Part shown: in pieces, positions 10,324 through 18,627 of the stretch
How the letters are laid out: every line of letters begins with the position of its first letter
Position numbering within the stretch: the first letter of the stretch is position 1
Origin: JAFAMS01 sp963715815
GTDB taxonomy: Bacteria > Vulcanimicrobiota > Vulcanimicrobiia > Vulcanimicrobiales > Vulcanimicrobiaceae
Assembly (NCBI GenBank): GCA_963715815.1
Contig: OY970278.1
Coordinates: forward strand, 2,542,001 to 2,606,000
Reading direction: 5' to 3'
DNA: 64,000 bases
Notes under the pieces: model-generated
The model's input: only the letters and a program-made list of their open reading frames with translations
What the model was told of the DNA's origin: nothing
The model's database searches: none
Made by a program: the position numbers and the translations under genes

Positions 10324-11093
10324 GCCGGCAACGCACGATTCTGATTCGCGTGGCATCGGTCGCGATCTTCATTGGGCTGTGGGGATTCTCTGCGCGCATC
10401 ATCGGCGAAGATTTTCTGCCGGGCCCCTTGCTGACGCTGCAAGTCATCGCGCAAGGTTTTTCGGAAGGCTGGCTTTGGAAGGCGACTCTGACAACGCTCT
10501 CCGAGATCGTACCCGCATTTGCGATTGCCGCGACCGTGGGATTGTTTTTCGGTGCCGTTCTCGGTCTCTCGCGCTTATGGGGCGAGGTCTTCGAGCCGCT
10601 CATCATCGGCGTATACGCGGTTCCAAAAGTCACGCTGTATCCGATCTTCTTGTTGGTCTTCAAGGTTGGAGCCGCATCGAAGATTGCGTTCGGAATGTTT
10701 CACGGTGTCTTCCCAGTCCAAATCATCGCGCAGGCCGCAATCGCACACATGCGGCCCGTCTACTTGAAGGTCGCGCGCAGTCTCAATCTGTCGCCGGCAC
10801 AAACGCTGATACATGTCGTCATACCTGCGTTGATCCCGGCGCTGGTGGTCGGACTGCGGCTCGGCTTCAGCCTGACCTTCATCGGAGTCGTCCTCGGCGA
10901 GATCTTCGCATCGCGCGGGGGACTCGGATTTCTGCTTTCGGCAGCAGATCAGACTTTCGACGTCAAACGGGTCAACGCCGTCATCGTGATCCTCGCGATC
11001 CTCGGTGTCGGCGTTAACATTCTCTTCAACATGCTCGAGCGGCGCGTCGCTCCCGTCTCGGGCTCGGAACGTCAAGCGACCCTGGCCGGCTAG
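10320..11093 (+). CDS. ABC transporter permease (TauC/SsuC type), second subunit
   Basis: 257 residues from the ATG at 10320, which shares bases with the TGA of the previous permease (ATGA). An upstream in-frame start at 10266 is less likely because this overlap is the rule in the operon. It has the same architecture as its neighbour, with the ATPase-contact loop ARSLNLSPAQTLIHVVIPAL and LVVGLRLGFSLTFIG. The two differ enough to suggest a heterodimeric channel rather than a recent copy. Confidence 0.88.
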   Translation: MSRQRTILIRVASVAIFIGLWGFSARIIGEDFLPGPLLTLQVIAQGFSEGWLWKATLTTLSEIVPAFAIAATVGLFFGAVLGLSRLWGEVFEPLIIGVYAVPKVTLYPIFLLVFKVGAASKIAFGMFHGVFPVQIIAQAAIAHMRPVYLKVARSLNLSPAQTLIHVVIPALIPALVVGLRLGFSLTFIGVVLGEIFASRGGLGFLLSAADQTFDVKRVNAVIVILAILGVGVNILFNMLERRVAPVSGSERQATLAG

Positions 11094-11115
11094 CTACGTC
11101 ATGAAAGGGGCATGT

Positions 11116-12123
11116 ATGAAACAGGCTCGGCGAAACTTCCTGATCTCGAGCGGCGCAGCCGCCGCGACGCTTGCGCTTCCACGTATTTCGCAGGCGGCAC
11201 TTACCACGTTCAACATCACGTGCACGCATTATCCCGAGCAAGACTATGGCTTGCCGATCGTCGTCGCGCAGCAGCTCGGTCAAATGGCGAAGCTAGGCAT
11301 CGATGTCAAATCGATCACGGGCTCGAGCGGCGGCGGTACGACTGTCCGCAACGTCACGCAAGGTGGACTTTCGCTCGGACAAGTTGCGACGTCCGCCGGA
11401 ATCAAAGCGATCTTGGCCGGCGAAGATTTGAAGATCATCGGCGGCGCCGTCATGACGCCCGGAACGATCTGCTGGATCGTGAAAAAAGACTCGCCGATCA
11501 AATCGATCAAGGATTTCGTCGGGAAGACGGTCGGCTTCACACAACCTGGGTCGGTCAGCGAATCGCTGCTGGCACTGAGCCTCAAAGCTGCGGGAGTTGA
11601 TCCGGCATCTGTGAAGACGCGCGCTGCAGGCGGCATCGGCGAGAACTACACGCTTCTTTCGACCGGTGGACTCGACGCGGCTTTTACCGTCGACCCAATT
11701 CTAACGCAGCACGCTGCCGACATTCGGCTGGTCTTCTTCGCGCGCGATTATGTCAAGAAGTTCTTGCAAACCGTTTGGGTGACCGACGCCGCGACCTTGA
11801 AAGATCAGGGCGCGCAAGTTGCGGCGTTTCTGCGCGGCTGGACTTGGGGCGTCGAATACACGACCTCGCACGTGACCGAAGCCGCGAATATCTTCGCGAA
11901 GGCCGGAGCGCAAGAGCCGGGTCCCGTTACCTACACGCTTCAGCACGAGCAGCCTACGCAGTACTTCGGCAAAGGCAATCTCGACCAAGAAGCGCTATCG
12001 AACGCGCTCGAAGCAATGCGCTTCGGGAAATTGCTCGGCCCCGAAAAAATCGACCTCAGCAAGATCATCGATCAAAGCGCGCTGCAAGTTTCCATGCGCA
12101 CCTCTCTCCCTACCATGCTATAA
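11116..12123 (+). CDS. ABC substrate-binding protein (NMT1/TauA-like), Tat signal, copy 1
   Basis: 335 residues. Start chosen at ATG 11116 because AAAGGGG sits 5 bases before it. The N-terminus KQARRNFLISSGAAAATL has a twin-arginine motif (RRNFL) followed by a hydrophobic stretch and AxA-like cleavage region, so it is probably Tat-exported to the periplasm. The mature part has the periplasmic-binding fold seen in NMT1/THI5 and TauA proteins, with SITGSSGGGTTVRN, GEDLKIIGG and VGKTVGFTQPGS. It delivers the ligand to the two upstream permeases. The next gene is a close paralogue. Confidence 0.86.
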   Translation: MKQARRNFLISSGAAAATLALPRISQAALTTFNITCTHYPEQDYGLPIVVAQQLGQMAKLGIDVKSITGSSGGGTTVRNVTQGGLSLGQVATSAGIKAILAGEDLKIIGGAVMTPGTICWIVKKDSPIKSIKDFVGKTVGFTQPGSVSESLLALSLKAAGVDPASVKTRAAGGIGENYTLLSTGGLDAAFTVDPILTQHAADIRLVFFARDYVKKFLQTVWVTDAATLKDQGAQVAAFLRGWTWGVEYTTSHVTEAANIFAKAGAQEPGPVTYTLQHEQPTQYFGKGNLDQEALSNALEAMRFGKLLGPEKIDLSKIIDQSALQVSMRTSLPTML

Positions 12124-12133
12124 CAGCCGCGCT

Positions 12134-13144
12134 ATGAGATATACGCGACAAACGTTTCTTACGTCCGGCACCGCAGCCGCAGCGGCTCTAACGCTGCGGT
12201 CGCGGGCCTCGGCAGCCGACCTCATTCCTTTCAACATCACGGTTACTCATTATCCCGAACAAGACTACGCGCTTCCGATCGTCGTCGCACAACAAAACGG
12301 TTTCATGGCGAAACAAGGAATCGACATCAAGAGCATTACCGGCTCGAGCGGCGGCGGCACGACCGTCCGCAATGTCGCGCAGGGTGGACTCACGGTCGGT
12401 CAAGTCGCGACGCCGGCTGCAATCAAAGCGATCTTGGCCGGTGAGGATCTCAAGATCATTGGCGCGGGCGTCATGACGGCCGGCACGATCTCGTGGAGCG
12501 TCAAGAAGAGCTCGCCCATCAAGACGATTCACGATCTCGTCGGCAAGAGTGTCGGCTTTACGCAGCCGGGATCTGCCAGCGAATCGTTGCTCGCACTCAG
12601 CCTGCGCGCTGCGAACATCGATCCCTCGAGCGTAAAAACACGCGCTGCAGGCGGCATCGGCGAGAACTACGCGCTGCTCATGAGCGGCGATCTCGACGCA
12701 GTCTTCACCGTCGATCCACTCCTGACACAAAAGGCGAACGATATTCGCGTCGTCTTCTTTGCTCGGGACTACGTTCCGCACTTCATGCAATCGGTCTGGG
12801 TTGCTGACTCTGGGACGCTTCGCGACAAGAGTACGGCCATCGCCGGCTTCTTGCGCGGCTGGACTTACGGCGTCGACTACATCGACTCGCATATTCCGGA
12901 TGCCGCGCGCATCTTCGCAAAAGCAACGTCGGCCGACTACAATGTCGTCCTCACGACGCTGCAGCACGAGCAGCCGGCCCAATATTTCGGCAAGGGCGAT
13001 CTCAACCGCGAAGCACTCGCGACAGCGGTCGAAGGCATGCGGATCGGCAAGCTGCTCGGCCCCGAGCGGATCGACATCGGCAAGCTCATCGATCAAAGTG
13101 CGCTCGCAAGCACGATGCGCACCTCGCTACCCGCCACGATGTGA
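12134..13144 (+). CDS. ABC substrate-binding protein (NMT1/TauA-like), copy 2
   Basis: 336 residues, aligned along its whole length with the previous gene: both share HYPEQDY, ITGSSGGGTTVRNV, GEDLKIIG, TRAAGGIGENY and HEQP-QYFGKG, so a tandem duplication is clear. The signal peptide starts MRYTRQTFLTSG and is only partly twin-arginine (no RR pair), so its export route may be Tat with a degenerate motif or Sec. Only 10 bases separate the two genes. Two binding proteins feeding one importer suggest two related ligands or altered affinity. Confidence 0.85.
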   Translation: MRYTRQTFLTSGTAAAAALTLRSRASAADLIPFNITVTHYPEQDYALPIVVAQQNGFMAKQGIDIKSITGSSGGGTTVRNVAQGGLTVGQVATPAAIKAILAGEDLKIIGAGVMTAGTISWSVKKSSPIKTIHDLVGKSVGFTQPGSASESLLALSLRAANIDPSSVKTRAAGGIGENYALLMSGDLDAVFTVDPLLTQKANDIRVVFFARDYVPHFMQSVWVADSGTLRDKSTAIAGFLRGWTYGVDYIDSHIPDAARIFAKATSADYNVVLTTLQHEQPAQYFGKGDLNREALATAVEGMRIGKLLGPERIDIGKLIDQSALASTMRTSLPATM

Positions 13145-14517
13145 CCAACCCATACACGCGAGGGCTCGCGACGTTTGTCGCGGGCCTTCGTTACGAGCAA
13201 ATTCCGGATGAGGTGCGCCACCGCATCAAACTCCTGATCCTCGATTCGCTCGGTTGCGCGCTCTACGGCGTGCGCATGGAGTGGACGAAGATTCTAATCG
13301 ATACGCTTGCGAATATCGATGCGACGCGCACGTGCTCGGTGTGGGGGACTGACGCAAAGCTCTCATCGCCGCACGCCGCGCTCGTCAACGGAACGAGCGT
13401 TCAGGGTTTCGAGCTCGACGACGTCCATCGCTACGGCGTGCTGCACGTTGGTGCAGTCACGCTTCCGCCGCTCTTTGCGCTGATCGATTCAGCGCATGCG
13501 CTCGACGGACGCACCTTCTTGACGGCGGCGGTCGCCGGATATGAAGTCGGCCCGCGCGTCGGCATGTGTATGGGTCAAGAGCATATCGGTCAAGGCTGGC
13601 ATTCAGGCGCGACGGTCGGTGTGTTTTCTGCGGCTGCCGGCGCTGCACGTGCGCTGGGTCTCGACGTTCGGCAAACGGTTCACGCGCTGGGCATCGGCGG
13701 CACGCAAGCCGCAGGCCTCATGGCGGCGCAATATGGCGCGATGGTTAAGCGCATGCACGCCGGACGTGCCGCGCAAAGCGGCTTGTACGGCGCGTTGCTT
13801 GCTGCAAACGGCTTCACCGGCATCGAGGCCATATTCGAGAGCGAATATGGCGGGTTTTGTACGACCTTCTCGCGTTCGACCGATCGCTTCGATCTCGAGG
13901 AGCTGACCGGCGGTCTCGGTGAGCGCTGGGAAACGCTGCGCATCTCGCTCAAATTCTATTCGTGCGTTGCCAGCAATCACACAACGCTCGACGCGGTGCG
14001 TTCGCTGCAAGCAAAACATCAGTTCACGGCGGACGATGTCGAGGCGATCAACGTCGCAGCATCGCACGTCACGGTCGAGCATGCAGGCTGGCCTTACGAA
14101 CCGAATGGGCTCGTTGCGGCGCAGCTCAACTTACCGTTCTCGGTTGCGACGCTGCTGATCGAGGGCAACGCGTTCATCGAAGAGTACACCGAGGCGGCTT
14201 GCACCGATTCGACACGCATTGCACTCGCCAAACGTGTGACGGTCATCGAAGATCCGGCCATCACCGCTCTTGGCCGCGAGCGCCGGCACCACGTCCGCGT
14301 GCAAGTTGAGCTGAAGGACGGCCGGCGCTTCGAAGAATCGTGCGAGATCGCGCGCGGCAGCGACAAGAACTTCGCAAGCGATGCCGACGTTATTGCGAAA
14401 TTCGAGAAGCTTGCCGCTGCCTCGTTACCACGCGAAAAGGTTACGCAATTGCGCGACGCCGTGCTTCATGTCGATGAGCTCGCCGACGCGCGCACGATTG
14501 CCGCTCTCTTAGGCTGA
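13141..14517 (+). CDS. MmgE/PrpD family protein
   Basis: 458 residues, normal for the MmgE/PrpD family, which includes 2-methylcitrate dehydratase and cis-aconitate decarboxylase. Seen: TFVAGLRYEQIPDEVRHRIKLLILDSLG cut to its key part RHRIKLLILDSLG near residue 30, AALVNGTSVQGFELDD, and HSGATVGVFSAAAGAARALG. The GTG start overlaps the TGA of the second binding protein, so it is the last gene of the importer operon. The likely substrate is a tricarboxylate or an alkylated citrate, given the divergent aconitase and PrpB-like genes. The actual reaction is not determined. Confidence 0.85.
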   Translation: MTNPYTRGLATFVAGLRYEQIPDEVRHRIKLLILDSLGCALYGVRMEWTKILIDTLANIDATRTCSVWGTDAKLSSPHAALVNGTSVQGFELDDVHRYGVLHVGAVTLPPLFALIDSAHALDGRTFLTAAVAGYEVGPRVGMCMGQEHIGQGWHSGATVGVFSAAAGAARALGLDVRQTVHALGIGGTQAAGLMAAQYGAMVKRMHAGRAAQSGLYGALLAANGFTGIEAIFESEYGGFCTTFSRSTDRFDLEELTGGLGERWETLRISLKFYSCVASNHTTLDAVRSLQAKHQFTADDVEAINVAASHVTVEHAGWPYEPNGLVAAQLNLPFSVATLLIEGNAFIEEYTEAACTDSTRIALAKRVTVIEDPAITALGRERRHHVRVQVELKDGRRFEESCEIARGSDKNFASDADVIAKFEKLAAASLPREKVTQLRDAVLHVDELADARTIAALLG

Positions 14518-14850
14518 GAGCTCCAAGCGGAAGAAATTGCTCCGCTCGCCGTCCGCGTTCTTCTCCTGATAGACGAAGCATAAGTCGCGCTCGTCAAAGG
14601 CCCGGAACCAGTCGTTCCACTCGATGCGCGTGATCGGGCGCCCGCTCTGTCTTGGGAACTCGAGTCTCAAAACGCCGATCCCGTGGCCCTCCGAGCGGAC
14701 GCTGCTCGCAGGTTGCGCGCCGCGAACCTCTGCCCATTTCCGAATGACCTCGTGATCCCGCGTCGTCTCAGTCCGGCGGCGCGGTTTCTCACGTTCTTCG
14801 GACGCGATCATGTGCTCGGTGTATTGGTCGCTTTTCGTCTTCTCTGCCAT
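14509..14850 (-). CDS. conserved small protein, family also seen fused to or misnamed as glucan-branching enzyme
   Basis: 113 residues from the ATG at 14850 (MAEKTKSDQY). It has a basic N-terminal third and a C-terminal domain with HEVIRKWAEVRGAQPASV-like pattern, LRLEFP, WNDWFRAFDERDLCFVYQEK and SNFFRLE. I recall this pattern from a widespread family of small cytoplasmic proteins without known function, sometimes labelled 1,4-alpha-glucan branching enzyme. The end overlaps the convergent PrpD gene by 9 bases. It is divergent from the CGNR gene and shares the 90-base operator region. Confidence 0.65.
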   Translation of the reverse strand: MAEKTKSDQYTEHMIASEEREKPRRRTETTRDHEVIRKWAEVRGAQPASSVRSEGHGIGVLRLEFPRQSGRPITRIEWNDWFRAFDERDLCFVYQEKNADGERSNFFRLELSA

Positions 14851-14890
14851 AGTTCTGGTTTTCCCAATCCGGCGCGAGTTGCTCACTTGT

Positions 14891-14934
14891 AACCTCTTTA
14901 ACAGGTTGACATAACCTATCTAAGGGGTTACAAT
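14891..14934 (+). promoter_or_regulatory. sigma70-type promoter with two tandem palindromic operators
   Basis: TTGACA at 14906-14911, a 17-base spacer and TACAAT at 14929-14934 form a near-consensus promoter. Two 17-base imperfect palindromes overlap it: AACCTCTTTAACAGGTT (14891-14907) and AACCTATCTAAGGGGTT (14913-14929). They match at 13 of 17 positions, and their centres are 22 bases apart, about two helical turns. The first covers the -35 edge and the second fills the spacer, which is repressor-like geometry. The -10 box ends only 6 bases before ATG 14941, so the CGNR mRNA is probably leaderless. The site also lies upstream of the divergent gene at 14850. Confidence 0.7.
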
Positions 14935-14940
14935 GTGCTC

Positions 14941-15531
14941 ATGACCCCAGCCGTTCAGCGCCGCCTTGCGCAGGCCAAATTCCGGTTCACCTATGGGTCG
15001 AACGCGCTGAATCTCGCCGTGACCTTGCGCCGGCGCGCATCCGAACCGGTGGAGCTGCTCGTCACTGCCGACGACGCGGCCCGCTGGCTGCACGCCGCAG
15101 GTTTGGTCGATGATTCGGCTCGCCTAAGAGAGACCGATCTCGTCGAGCTGCGCGCACTGCGCGACGCCATCTACCGGATCGGCCACGCCGCTGCGGAACA
15201 ACGGTCGCCGTCTCCAGGCGACGTTCATCTTCTCAATCAAACGGCGCAGCGCAGCGAAGCCGTCCCGCAGCTTGGCGACGACTGGTCGATCCGCGCGCTG
15301 CAGACAGATGCGTTCAACACGGCGCTTGCGACGCTCGCGCGTGACGCGATCGCAATCTTCGGCAACGAGGAAGAACGTTCGCGCCTTCGCACCTGCGAGC
15401 AATCCGATTGCGCCGGTCTCTTTCTCGATCGCTCGCGGAGCGAACGCCGCCGCTGGTGTTCGATGGCGCGCTGCGGCAACCGCGCTAAAGTTGCCGCATT
15501 CCGTAAACGTCAAAAGGAAGAAAAATCATGA
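14941..15531 (+). CDS. CGNR zinc-finger (ABATE domain) transcription regulator
   Basis: 196 residues from ATG 14941; a GTG at 14935 is in frame, but the -10 box ends at 14934, so ATG 14941 fits the expected transcription start. The N-terminal part is an ABATE-like stress-sensing domain with LRELRALRDAIYR-like helices (VELRALRDAIYRIG). The C-terminus has the CGNR zinc finger: RTCEQSDCAGLFLDRSRS and then WCSMARCGNRAKVAAFRKR, with four cysteines and the CGNR motif. Such proteins are thought to bind DNA. The palindromes in its own promoter suggest autoregulation. It overlaps the next gene by ATGA. Confidence 0.88.
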   Translation: MTPAVQRRLAQAKFRFTYGSNALNLAVTLRRRASEPVELLVTADDAARWLHAAGLVDDSARLRETDLVELRALRDAIYRIGHAAAEQRSPSPGDVHLLNQTAQRSEAVPQLGDDWSIRALQTDAFNTALATLARDAIAIFGNEEERSRLRTCEQSDCAGLFLDRSRSERRRWCSMARCGNRAKVAAFRKRQKEEKS

Positions 15532-15983
15532 AGGAGCTTGCTTGGCAAGTCTTCGTCGCAAACGCCGACCGCGGACTGCTCTTCGGCTTGGAGAGCGACG
15601 CCCGCTCGGATGAAACCGTCAACGACTCGTTCCTCGATCGCGTTCGCTGGCTGCTGCCTGAAGATGAGTACGGGTTGCAGATCGTACGCAGTTACGTCGC
15701 GCCACGCCACGACGCAACCGGTTTGCGTTCGTACTTCGTGAATGCGATAGCCAAGAAGCTTCCGCGCCGCGCAGAACGTCTTCTTCTCGTCGTCGAAGGC
15801 TTCGATTTGCTTGAACCGAGCGACCGGATCGCGCATCTTGAAACGCTGCGTCTTGCGATGCGTATGCCGAATGTCGTCGTTCTCGTAACGAGCTCCGGAT
15901 TCGATCAGCGCGAAACGAAGTTCTTCGACCGGATCGCGCGCGGCATCCGCGCCGAACGCTCAGGGCTGCGTATAGAGGCCTGA
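15528..15983 (+). CDS. hypothetical protein, 151 aa
   Basis: Not recognised. The ATG at 15528 overlaps the CGNR stop (ATGA), with AAAAGGAAG as ribosome site, so it is co-translated with the regulator. The middle has ERLLLVVEGFDLLEPSDRI followed by VVVLVTSSGFDQRE, a layout like the Walker B and sensor strands of an ATPase, but no Walker A is present. It has no signal peptide or membrane segment. It may be a partner of the CGNR regulator. Confidence 0.6.
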   Translation: MKELAWQVFVANADRGLLFGLESDARSDETVNDSFLDRVRWLLPEDEYGLQIVRSYVAPRHDATGLRSYFVNAIAKKLPRRAERLLLVVEGFDLLEPSDRIAHLETLRLAMRMPNVVVLVTSSGFDQRETKFFDRIARGIRAERSGLRIEA

Positions 15984-15995
15984 CCCCGGCCGGCC

Positions 15996-16025
15996 TTGAC
16001 TCAACCGGTCTGCAACCTGTATCGT
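15996..16025 (+). promoter_or_regulatory. candidate promoter of the GntR gene
   Basis: TTGACT at 15996-16001, an 18-base spacer and TATCGT at 16020-16025. The expected transcription start (about 16032) coincides with ATG 16032, so this would be another leaderless transcript. The inverted pair CCGGT/ACCGG brackets the -10 box and could be the regulator's own operator. The support is by consensus only. Confidence 0.45.
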
Positions 16026-16031
16026 ACCGGA

Positions 16032-16838
16032 ATGGCCCCACGTCAGGCCCCGATCGCCCGAGCCGGAGACGTTGCGGCCGGAGCTCTCCGCTATCGCGCT
16101 GTCGCAGATGAACTCGAAGAACGGATAGCTTCCGGTGAGCTCAGACCCGGGGAGCGCATCTCCGGAGAAAACGAGCTTGCACGCGCCTTTAGCGTCAGCC
16201 GTGTAACAATCCGGGCGGCGCTCGCGCGGCTCGAAAAAAAAGAACTGATCGTGCGGCGCGCCGGTGCCGGCACGTTCGTAACGATGCCACGGCTCCATCA
16301 CGACCTCTCGATACTTGAGAGCATGTTTGCGCAGTTTACGAAGGTCGGCATCGCGTCGTCCGCCGAGCTACTCGAATATCAGTGGACGACCGTTGACGCG
16401 CAAAACGCGCGGACTCTCGGCTATTCCGAAGCGATGCGCCTGAGCAGACTTTGGTCCATCGGGAAAACACCGTTTGCGGTCGCCTTTGCTTACCTGCATC
16501 CTACGACGCGCTCGCTCTCGCATGCCGACGCGGTGCGAAAACCGGGTTACCTTCTCTTGGAATCCGTCGGCCATCACATCGAGCGTGCCAATCTCAAGCT
16601 ACGTGCGGAACGCGCGGACCGTAAGATCGCGCAAGCCCTACACATCGACGTGCACGCGCCTGTTCTCGTTCTAGAACGCACGAGCTATTCGGACTCGGGC
16701 GAGGCGCTCGAACACACGGACTGCTATATGCGCTCGGACGCGATCGACTTCGTGCTCACCGTGCGCGGGGGCGCATCGATTTCCGCATCCTTCGAACAAC
16801 CGGGAAACGCACGACAGAACGGCGCTCAAAGCAACTAG
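16032..16838 (+). CDS. GntR-family regulator, HutC subfamily (HTH + UTRA)
   Basis: 268 residues. The N-terminal winged helix reads RYRAVADELEERIASGEL, then GERISGENELARAFSVSRVT and IRAALARLEKKELIVRRAG, typical GntR. The C-terminal 150 residues (LERTSYSDSGEALEHTDCYM and neighbours) fit a UTRA ligand-binding domain, which senses small metabolites. It is 27 bases ahead of the alcohol dehydrogenase and probably controls it or the nearby importer locus. The start at 16032 is preferred because the promoter lies directly upstream. Confidence 0.87.
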   Translation: MAPRQAPIARAGDVAAGALRYRAVADELEERIASGELRPGERISGENELARAFSVSRVTIRAALARLEKKELIVRRAGAGTFVTMPRLHHDLSILESMFAQFTKVGIASSAELLEYQWTTVDAQNARTLGYSEAMRLSRLWSIGKTPFAVAFAYLHPTTRSLSHADAVRKPGYLLLESVGHHIERANLKLRAERADRKIAQALHIDVHAPVLVLERTSYSDSGEALEHTDCYMRSDAIDFVLTVRGGASISASFEQPGNARQNGAQSN

Positions 16839-16865
16839 GGGTAAAGAACGCCTTCATATATACTC

Positions 16866-17933
16866 ATGTGGATGCGAGGCGTTGTCTTTACCGGAGATCG
16901 CGAGCTAGAGCTCCGCACCTTTCCTGATCCCGCACCCGGACCTGGTGAGGTCGTCATCGAGCTCAAGGCATCCGGGATGTGCGGCAGCGATCTGAAGGTC
17001 TACCGTCACTCGAAAAGCGACGGCGGTGCTTTGGCGTTCGGTTTTGCGGATCCCGGAGAGATCATCGCCGGGCATGAACCGTGCGGCATCGTGGCCGCCG
17101 TCGGAGCCGACGTAACCGAAAAGCAAGCGCGTATCGGCGCGCGCGTGATGCAATTTCATTATGCAGGTTGCGGCTTATGCGCGCAGTGCCGTTCGGGCTG
17201 GGGACAACTGTGCCTCGAAGGCGTGAAGACGATCTTCGGCGTCACCGGCAACGGCGCGCACGCAAAATATCTAAAGTGCCCCGCAAGCACGCTCGTGCAT
17301 CTGCCGGACGAACTTTCGTTTGAAACCGGCGCTGCAATCTCGTGCGGCACGGGAACCGCGTGGGCGGCTCTGCACCGCTTAGGACTCGGCGGCCAACACA
17401 CGATCGCAATTTTCGGACAAGGTCCCGTCGGTTTGTCCGCGACGCAGCTCGCAAGCGCACTTGGTGCTCGCGTCATCGCCATCGATATTGGCCGCGAACG
17501 GCTCGAAGCTGCGCGCGGATTCGGCGCCGATGCGACCGTCAACCCCTCGGAAACGGGCGACGTCGTCGGGGCGATTCGCGAGCTGACGCATGGATTGGGA
17601 GCCGATCTCTCACTCGATGCGTCGTCGTCACCTGCGGCGCGCGCGCAAGCAGTGCGGTGCGTACGCACCTGGGGAAAGGCTTGCTTCGTCGGCGAGGGCG
17701 GCGACGTCACGCTCGACGTGAGTCCCGATCTCCTTCGGCGTCAGGTAACGCTGATCGGATCGTGGACCTTCTCGATTATCGGCCAAGCCGAATGCGCGCG
17801 CTTCATCGCGGATCGCAAAATAGATGTCGACGCCCTGTTCACCGATCGCTGGAGTCTCGCTGATGCCGAACACGCGTACGAGGTCTTCGACAAACAGACG
17901 AAGGGGAAAGGCGTCTTCGTAGATTTTGTTTAG
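16866..17933 (+). CDS. zinc-dependent alcohol dehydrogenase (MDR family)
   Basis: 355 residues, normal for medium-chain dehydrogenases, which oxidise alcohols or polyols with NAD(P). Catalytic zinc ligands are visible in SGMCGSDLKVY (Cys) and IIAGHEPCG (His, Glu). The structural zinc site is the cysteine set CGLCAQCRSGWGQLC. The nucleotide-binding fold is IFGQGPVGLSATQLASALG ending in an acidic residue (AIDIGRERL), which favours NAD. It directly follows the GntR regulator. The substrate is unknown; threonine- or sorbitol-type alcohols are possible. Confidence 0.88.
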   Translation: MWMRGVVFTGDRELELRTFPDPAPGPGEVVIELKASGMCGSDLKVYRHSKSDGGALAFGFADPGEIIAGHEPCGIVAAVGADVTEKQARIGARVMQFHYAGCGLCAQCRSGWGQLCLEGVKTIFGVTGNGAHAKYLKCPASTLVHLPDELSFETGAAISCGTGTAWAALHRLGLGGQHTIAIFGQGPVGLSATQLASALGARVIAIDIGRERLEAARGFGADATVNPSETGDVVGAIRELTHGLGADLSLDASSSPAARAQAVRCVRTWGKACFVGEGGDVTLDVSPDLLRRQVTLIGSWTFSIIGQAECARFIADRKIDVDALFTDRWSLADAEHAYEVFDKQTKGKGVFVDFV

Positions 17934-18627
17934 GGTACGCCTGGCGCTAATTCTTCTTCTCGCGACAGGGGTGTCTCGAGCCGGTGCAGCGACACATGCG
18001 TCGCTGCAGATCAGTCCTGCCAGCATAACCTTGGATGCAGCGCACAAGATTGGTCAGCTTACGATGAACAGTCTGAGCGCGCAAAATGTTGTCTTCGATT
18101 TGCAGACGGTTGCGTGGCGTCAGGACGGCGACAAGGACGATTTCACACCGTCGAATGCGATCGCCGTAGTTCCGCCGGTCTACGAGATCGCGCCATACCG
18201 CGCAATGCTCGTGCGCGTCGGCTTGCAAAGCATTACCGGCGATGCTAAGACTGAGGCTGCGTTTCAGATTCGCTTTCGCGAAGTAACTCCGCCCGGAGCA
18301 ACGATCGAAGCACGCACGCTTTTCGCGCCGGTGTTCATCGCGCCCACGCAGCGCTCCGGCGAAATTCGCTACACGCTGACACGCTCGGGATCTCAGCAAG
18401 CCGTTCTGCGCGTTGAGAACGGCGCGAACGTCCACGCGTACGTTGGGCGCATTACGATTCGTAGCGGCGAGCATGTTGCGTATGCCGGGACGCTCGATGA
18501 ATATGTCTTGTCGGGCAATTCGCGAGCGTTTACACTCACGCTCGAACACCCGATCGAAGGCACGACCGCAGATCTCTTGATAAGGAACGGCGACGAGGAG
18601 CAGACTGTAAGTGCCGCAGTTCGCTAG
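17926..18627 (+). CDS. periplasmic pilus-assembly chaperone-like protein (PapD type)
   Basis: 233 residues with an N-terminal signal peptide (LALILLLATGVSRAGA). The mature part has the pattern of a chaperone/usher chaperone: SLQISPASITLDAAH start strand, a central YEIAPYRAMLVRVGL (matching the P-x-x-x-x-xRV region) and FQIRFREV. Its role would be to hold pilin subunits in the periplasm and hand them to the usher encoded next. The TTG start at 17926 overlaps the dehydrogenase stop, and its own end overlaps the usher start by 17 bases. Similarity is moderate. Confidence 0.75.
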   Translation: MFRVRLALILLLATGVSRAGAATHASLQISPASITLDAAHKIGQLTMNSLSAQNVVFDLQTVAWRQDGDKDDFTPSNAIAVVPPVYEIAPYRAMLVRVGLQSITGDAKTEAAFQIRFREVTPPGATIEARTLFAPVFIAPTQRSGEIRYTLTRSGSQQAVLRVENGANVHAYVGRITIRSGEHVAYAGTLDEYVLSGNSRAFTLTLEHPIEGTTADLLIRNGDEEQTVSAAVR

